Shown piece after piece: positions 53,012-61,588 of a stretch of DNA of 64,000 bases (position 1 is the stretch's first letter; each line of letters opens with the position of its first letter). Under the pieces are notes generated by a model. That model was not told the DNA's origin, ran no database searches, and worked only from the letters and a program-made list of their open reading frames with translations. Location: the NCBI RefSeq assembly GCF_014649815.1, contig NZ_BMTT01000002.1, positions 558,001 through 622,000 of the forward strand, written 5' to 3'. The stretch is from Streptomyces mutabilis (GTDB lineage Bacteria; Actinomycetota; Actinomycetes; Streptomycetales; Streptomycetaceae). The position numbers and the translations under genes were made by a program.

Positions 53012-53743
53012 ATGACCACCGACGACCGCCGCCGTCTCCGCACCGTGGACCTGGCCCGCACGGCCGGTCTCTCGACTCAGCAGATCCGCAACTACGAGGA
53101 CGCCGGTGTCCTCCCCGCAGCCGAGCGGACGGAGTCCGGGTACCGGGTCTTCGGCGAGCGGCACCGGCAGGCGTTGCTGACGTACCGGACGCTCCAGAAC
53201 GGCTACGGGCCGGTGACGGCGACGCGGATCATGCGGACCGTGCACGAGGGGGACGTTTCCGGCGCGCTCGCCCTCGTGGACGCCGCGCACGCCGCCCTGC
53301 ACGGGGAGCGGGGCTCGCTGCGGGCCGCGCGCGAGGCGCTGGAGGCGCTGGATGCGCAGGGGGCGGAACCGGTGCCGGGCAACGGTGGCCTGCGCATCGG
53401 TGAGGTGGCCGCGCTGGTCGGCGTACGGACGTCGGCGCTGCGGGTGTGGGAGGCGGCGGGGCTGCTCACGCCCGGACGGGAACGCGGGACCGGGTACCGC
53501 GTGTACGCCCCGGCCGACGTGCGCGACGCACGGGTCGTGCACACGCTGCGCCGCAGCCACTACCCGTTCGAGCAGATCCGTCCGGTCCTGGACGGCCTGC
53601 GGCGGGAGGGCGGCGGCGAGGGGCTGCGAACGGCGATCGCCGCCCGGGAACAGGCGGTCACCGCCCGCACACGGGCCGCCCTGAAGGGCGCCGGCCGGCT
53701 GCACACGTATCTGACTTGCACCGACGACACCCTGCGTGGTTAA
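53012..53743 (+). CDS. MerR-type regulator with two tandem DNA-binding domains
   Basis: 243 residues from ATG. First MerR head: VDLARTAGLSTQQIRNYEDA (about 12-31) with GYRVFGERH; second: RIGEVAALVGVRTSALRVWE (about 127-146) with GYRVYAPADV and RRSHYPFEQIRPVLDGLR. Two complete HTH heads in one chain are unusual; I recall TioE-like regulators with this form. Divergent from the VOC gene and directly upstream of pair 2. Confidence 0.9.
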   Translation: MTTDDRRRLRTVDLARTAGLSTQQIRNYEDAGVLPAAERTESGYRVFGERHRQALLTYRTLQNGYGPVTATRIMRTVHEGDVSGALALVDAAHAALHGERGSLRAAREALEALDAQGAEPVPGNGGLRIGEVAALVGVRTSALRVWEAAGLLTPGRERGTGYRVYAPADVRDARVVHTLRRSHYPFEQIRPVLDGLRREGGGEGLRTAIAAREQAVTARTRAALKGAGRLHTYLTCTDDTLRG

Positions 53744-53790
53744 TGGATCACTTACTGACGGCCCCTCAGCCGACGGAGGCTCAGGAAAAC

Positions 53791-54432
53791 ATGGAGAGTG
53801 CCCCGCACCAGGAGTTCCAGCCACCCGGCCAGAGAACCCAGCCACCGGGCCAGTACGACATCCCGCCGCCGCCCGCCGTGCCACCGCGGACCGTCCGGGC
53901 CGTCGACCTGCGGGTCGGCAAGCGGCTGCTGTGGGTCGGCGCGGCGGCGTACCCCCTGCAGAACATCACCCGGGTGTACACCTTCACCATGATGCCCCGG
54001 CGCAAGGAGGCCACGCTGCGGTTCCTGAAGCGCACGGCGCTGATCCTGTCGGTGGCCTTCGCGCTGACGATCGTCGCCGGGCTGACGGCGATCGCGGACA
54101 GCTCGATGGCCGGCGGCATCCTCACCTTCGTGTGGATCGGGGCCGTCGCGGCGCTGGTGTTCAGCATCGTGGATCTGTTCTCCGTGCTGTCGGCACCGGC
54201 CCAGTACGTCCTGGCGGTGGAGACGTCCGGGCCGTCCATCGCGATGGTGACCAGCTCCGACCCGCACCAGCTGGACCGACTCGTCGCGCCCATCGTGCAG
54301 GCCATCGAGAATCCCGAGGCGGAGTTCCACGTCGAGGTCGAGCAGCTCCTGGTCAACCCCAGCAACTACTACTTCGGCGACAACGTCAACATGTACGGCG
54401 GATCGGGAAACGTAGGGATGGGGAAATCTTGA
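53791..54432 (+). CDS. DUF6232-like membrane protein with C-terminal amyloid-like motif (pair 2)
   Basis: 213 residues from ATG 53791, chosen because AGGA lies just before it; an ATG at 53743 overlaps the MerR stop but has no ribosome site. A Pro/Gln-rich start precedes RAVDLRVGKRLLWVGAAAYP, two helices (about 87-110 and 115-140), and VETSGPSIAMVTSSDP and IVQAIENPEAEFHVEVE. It ends in YYFGDNVNMYGGSGNVGMG (about 193-211), repeated at the start of the next protein. Paralogue of 49490-50005. Unknown function. Confidence 0.75.
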   Translation: MESAPHQEFQPPGQRTQPPGQYDIPPPPAVPPRTVRAVDLRVGKRLLWVGAAAYPLQNITRVYTFTMMPRRKEATLRFLKRTALILSVAFALTIVAGLTAIADSSMAGGILTFVWIGAVAALVFSIVDLFSVLSAPAQYVLAVETSGPSIAMVTSSDPHQLDRLVAPIVQAIENPEAEFHVEVEQLLVNPSNYYFGDNVNMYGGSGNVGMGKS

Positions 54433-54782
54433 GCGGCGACAACTACTACTTCGGCGACAGCGTCTCGATGCACGGCGGCCTCGGCAACACCGGCATCGTC
54501 AAGAACCAGGCGGCGCCCGCCGCGACGGAGGCGTCGCCCGCCCTGGAGGCGGCGATCCAGCAGCTGGTCGAGCTGCTCGACGAGCTGCGTGCACAGGTGC
54601 CGCCGGCCAGCGCGCGGTCCCTCGACGACTGCCTGCCGGACATCACCGCGGCTCCCGGCGTCCAGCCGCAGCAGCGGCACCGCGCCCTGATGGCGGTGGC
54701 GGGCATCGCCGCCACGGTGGGAGCGGTCGGCCAGCCCGTCGTCGAGGCGGTGAACAGCGTCCTCGCGCTGCTCGGCGGTTGA
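54429..54782 (+). CDS. Small soluble protein with N-terminal amyloid-like motif (pair 2)
   Basis: 117 residues from TTG, overlapping the preceding stop by four bases (TTGA) with GGGATGGGG as ribosome site. It opens with YYFGDSVSMHGGLGNTGIVK (about 6-25), then an Ala/Glu-rich helix (LEAAIQQLVELLDELRAQVP), DDCLPDI and a hydrophobic end (AVAGIAATVGAVGQPVVEAV). Homologous to 49167-49493 with the same order. The rare TTG start probably keeps its expression tied to the membrane protein. Confidence 0.72.
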   Translation: MSGDNYYFGDSVSMHGGLGNTGIVKNQAAPAATEASPALEAAIQQLVELLDELRAQVPPASARSLDDCLPDITAAPGVQPQQRHRALMAVAGIAATVGAVGQPVVEAVNSVLALLGG

Positions 54783-54910
54783 CGGCAGTTCTTCGTACCG
54801 TCGTTCGAGGGGCCATCCGTTCCGTTGAACCGTGCCGACACAGCAGGTGCACGGCCGCGGGCTCGTCATTCCCTTGGTCGGGTCTGTACATCTGCGAACG
54901 GAGACCCCTC

Positions 54911-56311
54911 GTGCGACTGACCGACATCCACCGCTGCGAGATCCGGCCCGGGCGCCTCGTCGAGTGGACGCTCAGTCCGGCGACCGTCGAGGTCGCGGCA
55001 GCGCTGCCCGAGGACGCGCGGCCGCCTGCGTACATCCAGGAGTCGCACATCCGGACGGCCCGGTCGGTCCGCGACGACGGTCTCTTCGTGCCGACCTGGC
55101 TCGGCGCGGCCTTCGACATCCCCGGCCCGGTCGACCTCGACGCGCTCCAGGAGGCGTTGCGCGCCTGGACGCTGCGGCACGAGACGCTGCGCAGCGGCTT
55201 CCGGTGGGGCGGGGGGAGCGGGGACCCGATGCGGCGTTTCACCCTCGACGCGGACGCGGTGTCCCTGCACCGCGAGGACGTCGGCGACTTCCCGGACGCG
55301 ACGGAACTGGCCCGCCACCTCCAGGACCGCTTCGACGGCGTCGCCGACGCGCTGCGCTGGCCCAACCTCATCTACACGGCGGTCGTCCGCGACGACGGCG
55401 TCAGCGTCTACATGGCCTTCGACCACAGCAACGTCGACGCCTACTCCATCTACCGCATCCCCGCCGAGATCGACGAGTTGTACGCGGCCGGCGTCGAGGG
55501 CCGGTCCGTGCCGCGGCCCCGGGTCGGCAGCTACGTCGACTTCTGCGAGGCCGAGCGGGCGGACGCCGACCGGATCGACGGCGACCACGACATCGTGGGC
55601 CGCTGGCGGGAGTTCATCCGGCGGTGCGACGGGCGGCTGCCCTCCTTCCCCGTCGACCTCGGCCTGGAGCCGGGCGGCCCGCTGCCCGAGCAGAAGCTGT
55701 TGCGCGGGCCACTGGTGGACGCGGCCGACGCCGCCGCGTTCGAGGCGTACTGCCGCCCCTACGGCGGCAGCCTGGTCGGTGTCCTGGCCGCCACCGCGCG
55801 AGTCGTCCACGAGATCGGGGGTGAGCCCGTCTACCGCACCGTCGTGCCGTTCCACACCCGGTCGCGGTCCCAGTGGTCGGAGTCCGTGGGCTGGTACGTG
55901 GGCGGCGCGCCGATCGAGGTCCCCGTGGCGAGGGTCCACGACTTCACGGACGCCCTGCGCACCGTCCGCGCCCAGCTCCAGGCCAACCGGCGGATGTCCC
56001 GCATGCCGATCGACCGGGTGCTGCGCCTGCTCGGCACGGACTTCCGGCCCACCTCGCCCGACCTGTACTCGATCGTCTCCTACGTCGACGCCCGCGACGT
56101 CCCCGGTTCCGGCCGCTGGCCGGACCGGACGGCGTACGCCCTGCTGCGCGTGTCGTACGGCGACCAGGTGTGCGCGTGGGTCACCCGGCTCCCGGAGGGC
56201 CTGTGGTTCGCCGCCCGCCATCCGGACACCGACATCGCGCACAAGAACCTGAACCTGTACGTGGAGCGGCTGCGGGACATCGTCGCGGGCGTCGCCCGCG
56301 CCCGCCCCTAG
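54911..56311 (+). CDS. Stand-alone condensation-domain protein
   Basis: 466 residues from GTG with CGGAG upstream. The condensation/acyltransferase fold is seen in WLGAAFDIPGPVDLDALQEA, RHETLRSGF, and FDHSNVDAYS (170-179), the counterpart of HHxxxDG: the second His (172) and Asp (176) remain, the first His is Asp and the Gly is Ala. Later GWYVGGAPIEVPV and RRMSRMPIDRVL. No adenylation or carrier domain is nearby, so it may act like a PapA-type acyltransferase. It overlaps the convergent anti-sigma-like gene by four bases. Confidence 0.85.
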   Translation: MRLTDIHRCEIRPGRLVEWTLSPATVEVAAALPEDARPPAYIQESHIRTARSVRDDGLFVPTWLGAAFDIPGPVDLDALQEALRAWTLRHETLRSGFRWGGGSGDPMRRFTLDADAVSLHREDVGDFPDATELARHLQDRFDGVADALRWPNLIYTAVVRDDGVSVYMAFDHSNVDAYSIYRIPAEIDELYAAGVEGRSVPRPRVGSYVDFCEAERADADRIDGDHDIVGRWREFIRRCDGRLPSFPVDLGLEPGGPLPEQKLLRGPLVDAADAAAFEAYCRPYGGSLVGVLAATARVVHEIGGEPVYRTVVPFHTRSRSQWSESVGWYVGGAPIEVPVARVHDFTDALRTVRAQLQANRRMSRMPIDRVLRLLGTDFRPTSPDLYSIVSYVDARDVPGSGRWPDRTAYALLRVSYGDQVCAWVTRLPEGLWFAARHPDTDIAHKNLNLYVERLRDIVAGVARARP

Positions 56312-57228
56312 GGGCGCTGACCCGCCCGGTCCACCACGGCCCGCTCCAGGACGGCGAAGCGTCCGGTCACCTCGCCCTTCTCGAAGCCCCAGGACAAGTC
56401 CTCGACGGCCACCTCGCGCTCGCCCAGGAACTCCTTGGTCTCCCGGTCGAAGATGAGCTCGACGCGCTCCCCGTCGTCGATCCGGGCGACCGCGACACCG
56501 TGCCGGCCGGCCGCGTCGACGGCGTCGTCGACGACGAAGACGCCGCGGATCCTCGCCGCGGCCCGGTAGAGCGCGGCGGCCTGGGCGGGCGGCATCAGGG
56601 ACTCGCGGGCGAGGTCGCCGACGAGGACGAAGTTCGCCTCGTCCTTGCTGTCGCTCCCCTCGCTGACGCTGTCCAGCCACTCGTACATGGCGTCCGGGTC
56701 GGTGGGGAGGGTCTGGAGGTGGCGGTAGTCGGTGCTGGACGGGACGCCGGGGGCCGGCTTCTCCAGCGGTGCGTGGTCGGACCGGTCGAAGGGCGAGTGC
56801 AGCATGCCCTCCCGCGAGCCGTCCACCGACAGCCAGACCTCGCGCTGGTGGACGGGCTGGAGCCGCGCGGGCCCGTCGCCTTCCTGCACCGTCCAGCCGC
56901 CCTCGCTCTTGATGTACACGAACTGGTCGTCCCTGATGCCGGCCGGCGCCGGCGTCCGCTCCGCCGCCAGCGCGATGTCCTCCAGGAGGGCCACCGCCTC
57001 CTTCGAGGCGGGTGGTGCGGACTCGTCGGTCGGCAGGGCGACGGTGAGGGCGGCGACCACCGCCGTGACGGCCGCGGCCACCAGGGCGGGCCGCTTCCAC
57101 CGGGACGGCCCGCGGGCGGGAGTCGGAGCGGGAGCGGACGGTGCCGTGCGCCGGATCTCGGTCATCAAGTGCTCCTTGAGGAGTCGGTGACGGCCCGGCG
57201 GGAGGTCGTGTTCGGGAAGGCGGGTCAT
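56308..57228 (-). CDS. CU044_5270-type membrane protein, probable anti-sigma partner
   Basis: 306 residues from ATG with GGAGGG upstream; ATG overlaps the sigma factor stop. Cytoplasmic start (about 1-46, with LPPGRHRLLKEHLM), one membrane helix (47-66) and a large outer domain (SEGGWTVQEGDG, REVWLSVDGSREG, ELIFDRETKEFLGERE). The family is regularly encoded after ECF sigma factors and is thought to hold the sigma factor at the membrane; no zinc anti-sigma HxxxCxxC motif is present. Confidence 0.88.
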   Translation of the reverse strand: MTRLPEHDLPPGRHRLLKEHLMTEIRRTAPSAPAPTPARGPSRWKRPALVAAAVTAVVAALTVALPTDESAPPASKEAVALLEDIALAAERTPAPAGIRDDQFVYIKSEGGWTVQEGDGPARLQPVHQREVWLSVDGSREGMLHSPFDRSDHAPLEKPAPGVPSSTDYRHLQTLPTDPDAMYEWLDSVSEGSDSKDEANFVLVGDLARESLMPPAQAAALYRAAARIRGVFVVDDAVDAAGRHGVAVARIDDGERVELIFDRETKEFLGEREVAVEDLSWGFEKGEVTGRFAVLERAVVDRAGQRP

Positions 57229-57830
57229 CGGTTTCCCTCCGTGATGGGCCTGACCGCGGGGCCGCGGTCACCTTTCAGCTGTCCGCGCTCCCCGGGGGGT
57301 TCCGTGTATCTCGCGAGCTTCGTCCGTGCGCGGGAGAGCCGGGACCGCACGGTGCCCACGGGCACCCCGAGGGCGTCGGCGGCGGCGCGGTAGTCCAGGC
57401 CCGACCACACGCACAGCGCCAGCACCTCCCGCTCGGCCCGCCGCAGCCGTGCCAGGGCGGTCCGTACGAGCGCCAGTTGCGCGGTGTCGTCCACCCGGCC
57501 CGCGACCTCGTCGGCGAAGTCGCGTACGGACTCGTCGCGGGGCAGCCGGGCGACGGCGGCGGCGTGCCGACGGGCGGCGCGGCGGGTGTTGCGCGTGACG
57601 TTGGTGGCGATGCCCAGCAGCCAGGGCCGCAGGGAGCCGCCCTCCTCGTCGACGCGCCCGCGCAGCCGCCAGGCGTCCAGGAACGTCAGCGAGACGACGT
57701 CCTCGGCGCTCGCCCAGTCACCGGTGAGGCGGAAGGCGTGGTTGTAGACGGAGCGTGCGTACGCGTCGAAGAGATCACCGAATGCGTCGTGGTCCCCCGC
57801 GCGGACGCGGTTCCGCAGATTCGTATCCAC
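57225..57830 (-). CDS. ECF RNA polymerase sigma factor
   Basis: 201 residues from GTG at 57830. Region 2: FGDLFDAYARSVYNHAFRLT and SAEDVVSLTFLDAWRLRGRV; region 4: LARLRRAEREVLALCVWSGL and YRAAADALGVPVGTVRSRLS. SigE-like size. It is coupled to the anti-sigma-like gene (57225-57228). It may autoregulate; no promoter was assigned. Confidence 0.93.
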   Translation of the reverse strand: MDTNLRNRVRAGDHDAFGDLFDAYARSVYNHAFRLTGDWASAEDVVSLTFLDAWRLRGRVDEEGGSLRPWLLGIATNVTRNTRRAARRHAAAVARLPRDESVRDFADEVAGRVDDTAQLALVRTALARLRRAEREVLALCVWSGLDYRAAADALGVPVGTVRSRLSRARTKLARYTEPPGERGQLKGDRGPAVRPITEGNR

Positions 57831-57856
57831 GCCCTTTCGCCTGTCCGTACGCGGAA

Positions 57857-57892
57857 GGCCGGTTCCCGTGACGTGGGTCACGGGAACCGGCC
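57857..57892. terminator. Strong bidirectional terminator
   Basis: Perfect 16-base arms GGCCGGTTCCCGTGAC (57857-57872) and GTCACGGGAACCGGCC (57877-57892) with a four-base loop. It lies 25 bases after the ccsB stop and upstream of the sigma factor gene. Confidence 0.95.
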
Positions 57893-57916
57893 ATCGCCGT
57901 GGGTTCGTCGGGCGGG

Positions 57917-59056
57917 TCAGAAGCCGACGGACCGGAGGGCGCCCAGGCCCACGTCCGCGTAGGAGTGCTTGCCGGAGACGAAGATGTTCACGCCGTAGTA
58001 GTTGAACAGCCAGCAGGCGAAGGCGGCCAGGGCCAGGTAGGCGGCCTTGCGGCCCTTCCAGCCGGCGGTGGCGCGGGCGTGCAGGTAACCGGCGTAGGCG
58101 ACCCAGGTGATGAACGACCAGGTCTCCTTCGGGTCCCAGCCCCAGTAGCGGCCCCAGGCGTCGCCCGCCCAGATCGCGCCCGCGATGATCGTGAACGTCC
58201 ACAGCGGGAAGACGGCGGCGTTGACGCGGTAGGCGAACTTGTCGAGGGAGGCGGCGGCCGGCAGGCGGTCCAGGACCGAGTTGGCGAAGCGGCCGGGGGT
58301 GCCGCCGGAGGCGAGCTTGTCCTCGAACGAGTCCTTGAACAGGTAGAGGATCGTGGAGACCGCGCCGACGTAGAACACCGCGCCGCAGAAGATCGCCGTC
58401 GAGACGTGGATGTACAGCCAGTACGAGTGCAGCGCGGGGACGAGCTGGTCGCTGGCGGTGTACAGGACCGTGACGGCGAGGCCGAGGTCGAGCAGGACCG
58501 TGGTGGTCAGTGGGAGGCCGAGCCAGCGGACGTTCTTCTTCAGTGCGAGCAGCACCAGGTACACGCCGACGGCGGTCGTCGTGAAGGTGATGTTGAACTC
58601 GTACATGTTGCCCCACGGCGCCCGCTTCACGGACAGCGCGCGGGCGATCACGCCGGCGGCCTCCAGGGCGAAGGCGAGCACGGTGAGCGAGATGGCGATC
58701 CGGCCGTACAGGTCGCCCTTCTCGGTGCCGCCGTGCGCGCCCGGCCCGTCCGGTACGTCGCGGGAGCCGGTGGCTGCGCGGACGACGACCTTGGGCCGTT
58801 CCAGTACGGCGGTGCCGCCGGCCTTGTTCACGGTCACGTCCGGCCCGGCCTTCGCCGTCGCCCTGGCCGCACCGGTCGCGGTGAGCGCGGCGGCGGTGCG
58901 GCCGACCTTGCTGCGGCTGCCGAAGAGCCACTCGGCGATGTACGCGAAGAAGGCCAGCGTGTAGACCGCCATCGCGGAGTAGATCAGCGTGTTGCTGGCG
59001 TTCGCGAGGTCCTCGTTGGTCGCGGCGGCCAGATCGATTGCGGCGGCGAGAGTCAC
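57917..59056 (-). CDS. ccsB: Cytochrome c biogenesis protein CcsB/ResC (haem handling)
   Basis: 379 residues from GTG, overlapping the resB stop (GTGA). Eight or so helices and the haem-binding Trp-rich motif WGRYWGWDPKETWS (about 312-325), with conserved His in LYIHVSTAIF and the preceding APWGNMYEF. With ResB it carries haem across the membrane and joins it to apocytochrome c (system II). Confidence 0.95.
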   Translation of the reverse strand: MTLAAAIDLAAATNEDLANASNTLIYSAMAVYTLAFFAYIAEWLFGSRSKVGRTAAALTATGAARATAKAGPDVTVNKAGGTAVLERPKVVVRAATGSRDVPDGPGAHGGTEKGDLYGRIAISLTVLAFALEAAGVIARALSVKRAPWGNMYEFNITFTTTAVGVYLVLLALKKNVRWLGLPLTTTVLLDLGLAVTVLYTASDQLVPALHSYWLYIHVSTAIFCGAVFYVGAVSTILYLFKDSFEDKLASGGTPGRFANSVLDRLPAAASLDKFAYRVNAAVFPLWTFTIIAGAIWAGDAWGRYWGWDPKETWSFITWVAYAGYLHARATAGWKGRKAAYLALAAFACWLFNYYGVNIFVSGKHSYADVGLGALRSVGF

Positions 59057-60813
59057 TTCTCAGCCCCTTCGGCAGGTACGACGTGGGTGTCGGGGGATTC
59101 GGGGGAGTCGTCGTCGTTCTTCGGCGCGTCGGGTGCGTCGGGTGCCTGCTCGTACAGGATCCCGGCCAGGTCGCCGAGCTCTTCGGGGACCTTCGCGGAC
59201 TCGCTCCGCCCGAGGCCGGCCATCTCCACGACCGTGACGCCGTCGGCGCCCTTGACGGCCCGCACCCAGACGCGGCGGCGCTGGATGAACAGGGAGGCGG
59301 CGAGGCCGAGGATCGCGGCGACGGCGCCCGCGAGCGCCCAGCCGCTGGCGGGCTGCCGGGTGACCTGGAAACCGGCCCATTCCTGGACGCCGTCGAAGGT
59401 GACCGTGCCGGCGCCGTCCGGCAGCGTCATGGTCTCCCCGACCTTGAGCTGCTTCTTGAACAGCTCCCCGTCGGAGTCCTTGAACTCCTCCAGGTTGGTC
59501 TTGTCGAGCTGGTAGATGCTCTTCGCGAAGCCCGCGTCCACGCCGAGGTCGCCGTGGTAGGCGGAGAGCGCCAGCATCGGGTTGATCAGCGCGGGGAACG
59601 TCGACAGCATCGTGCTGCCCTCGCCGCCGTAGGTCGGCAGGAAGAAGGCGTTGAAGCCGAGCTGCTCCCTCTCGCCCTCGGCGTTGCGGTAGCCGTCGCG
59701 GACCATGACGGCGCCGGAGGAGGTGACGTTGGCGTCCAGCGGCAGCAGGGCGGTCGCCTCCTTGTCCATGACGACCTTGCCCTTGGCGTCCCTGACGGTG
59801 AGGACGGGCGCGTAGCCGTGGCTGACGAGGTAGACCTTCGAGCCGTCGATCTCCAGCGGCTCGTTGACCTTGATGGTGGTCGACCTCTCCTCGCCGTAGG
59901 CTCCCTCGCTGTAGGCGACCTTGGCCTCGTAGACGCGGGGGGTGCCGCGGTTGGGGCCGGACGGCTCGTAGGTGCCGTGGAAGTCCTTCAGGGTGAAGCT
60001 GAAGGGGGCCAGGTCGTGGTCCGGGTCGAAGAGGTTGCCGGACCTGAAGTCGTCGTACTGCGTGAGGGTGTTGGAGAAGCCGTCGCCCTCCAGGATCAGC
60101 TTGTTGCCCTCGTACCTGAAGAGCTGGCCCCAGGCGAAGGCGATCAGCATCACGATCAGCGCGACGTGGAAGACCAGGTTGCCGGCCTCGCGCACGTAGC
60201 CCTTCTCGGCGGCGACGGCTTCACCGACGGCGTGGGCGCGGAAGCGGCGCTTCCGCAGCAGCTTCAGCGCGGCCTCGCGGACCTCCTCGGGCTCGGCCCC
60301 GGTGCGCCAGGTGGTGTACGCGGGCAGCCGGGTCAGCCACCGGGGGGCGCCGGGCGGACGGCCGCGCAGCTGGCCGACGAACTGCCAGGTGCGCGGCACG
60401 ATGCAGCCGATGAGGGAGACGAACAGCAGGATGTAGATCGCGGAGAACCACACCGAGCTGTAGACGTGGAAGAGGCCGAGCTTGTCGTAGACCGGCGCCA
60501 GGACGTCGTGGTTCTCGCGGAACTCCTCCACCTTGAGGGCGTCGACGCCCTCCTGCGGGATCAGCGAGCCGGGGATGGCGCCCAGCGACAGCAGCAGGAG
60601 CAGCAGCAGCGCCACCCGCATCGAGGTGAGCTGCCGCCAGAACCAGCGGGCCCAGCCGATGACGCCGAGGGTTGGGAGGTTCGGTGCCTCCTCCTTGGGG
60701 GCGGTGGTCAGCTGGGAGCCTGCGGCGCCGAGGTCCTGGTCCTCGCCGGCCGCCGGGGTCCTGGCCGCCGGGGCCTTGTCGGCCGGGGTCTTGCCGGTCG
60801 TGGTGTTGCTCAT
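59053..60813 (-). CDS. resB: Cytochrome c biogenesis protein ResB/Ccs1
   Basis: 586 residues from ATG. The opening is a Pro/Ala-rich cytoplasmic tail, then FWRQLTSMRVALLLLLLLSL, the ResB hallmark, two more helices (about 113-135, 225-243), a long outer domain and a last helix (GWALAGAVAAILGLAASLF). Binds haem with CcsB. In the operon ccsB-resB-ccdA-tlpA. Confidence 0.95.
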   Translation of the reverse strand: MSNTTTGKTPADKAPAARTPAAGEDQDLGAAGSQLTTAPKEEAPNLPTLGVIGWARWFWRQLTSMRVALLLLLLLSLGAIPGSLIPQEGVDALKVEEFRENHDVLAPVYDKLGLFHVYSSVWFSAIYILLFVSLIGCIVPRTWQFVGQLRGRPPGAPRWLTRLPAYTTWRTGAEPEEVREAALKLLRKRRFRAHAVGEAVAAEKGYVREAGNLVFHVALIVMLIAFAWGQLFRYEGNKLILEGDGFSNTLTQYDDFRSGNLFDPDHDLAPFSFTLKDFHGTYEPSGPNRGTPRVYEAKVAYSEGAYGEERSTTIKVNEPLEIDGSKVYLVSHGYAPVLTVRDAKGKVVMDKEATALLPLDANVTSSGAVMVRDGYRNAEGEREQLGFNAFFLPTYGGEGSTMLSTFPALINPMLALSAYHGDLGVDAGFAKSIYQLDKTNLEEFKDSDGELFKKQLKVGETMTLPDGAGTVTFDGVQEWAGFQVTRQPASGWALAGAVAAILGLAASLFIQRRRVWVRAVKGADGVTVVEMAGLGRSESAKVPEELGDLAGILYEQAPDAPDAPKNDDDSPESPDTHVVPAEGAEK

Positions 60814-60816
60814 CGG

Positions 60817-61587
60817 TCAGATCCCTACAGTGAAGCCGTTGGACCAGGTCTGCATGTCCTGCACGATGCTGTCCCAGGCACCGGTCAGCAGGAGCAGGCC
60901 GGTCGCGATCATCATGCCGCCGCCGATCCGCATGACCCACACATAGTGGCGCTTGATCCAGCCGAAGGCGCCGAGCGCCTTGCGGAAGGCGACCGCGGCG
61001 AGCACGAAGGGCAGGCCGAGGCCCAGGCAGTAGGCGACGGTCAGTATCGCGCCGCGGCCGGCGGTGCCCTGCTCGGCGGAGAGCACCAGTACGGACGAGA
61101 GCGTCGGGCCGATGCAGGGCGTCCAGCCGATGCCGAACAGGGCGCCGAGGACGGGGGCGCCGACCAGGCCGCTGACGGGCTTCTTGTGGAAGCGGAACTC
61201 GCGCTGGGTGAGCCAGGGCATCAGGCCCATGAAGAAGACGCCCATGAGGATCATGAAGACGCCCAGCACCTTGGTCAGCACGCCCCGGTTGGACTGCAGC
61301 GTTTCGCCGAAGTAGCCGAACAGCGCACCGCTGGAGACGAACACGGCGGTGAAACCGAGGACGAAGAGCGAGGCCCCGGCGACCATCCGGCCGCGCCGGG
61401 CCTCTTGGAGGTCGGTGCCGGTGACTCCGGTCACGTAGGAGAGGTAGCCGGGGACGAGCGGCAGGACGCAGGGCGAGAAGAAGGAGACGAGGCCCCCGAG
61501 CAGCGCGATGGGCAGGGCCACCAGCAGGGCGCCGTTGAGCACCGTGCCGTTGTATCCCTCCACGGCGAGCGTGATCGCTGCGGACAC
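60817..61587 (-). CDS. ccdA: Thiol-disulphide carrier CcdA (DsbD membrane family)
   Basis: 256 residues from GTG. Six helices; redox Cys40 in SFFSPCVLPLVPGYL and Cys158 in GWTPCIGPTL. It passes electrons from cytoplasmic thioredoxin to the outer TlpA/ResA protein encoded just upstream, so that haem can be attached to reduced apocytochrome. Confidence 0.96.
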   Translation of the reverse strand: MSAAITLAVEGYNGTVLNGALLVALPIALLGGLVSFFSPCVLPLVPGYLSYVTGVTGTDLQEARRGRMVAGASLFVLGFTAVFVSSGALFGYFGETLQSNRGVLTKVLGVFMILMGVFFMGLMPWLTQREFRFHKKPVSGLVGAPVLGALFGIGWTPCIGPTLSSVLVLSAEQGTAGRGAILTVAYCLGLGLPFVLAAVAFRKALGAFGWIKRHYVWVMRIGGGMMIATGLLLLTGAWDSIVQDMQTWSNGFTVGI

Positions 61588-61588
61588 G

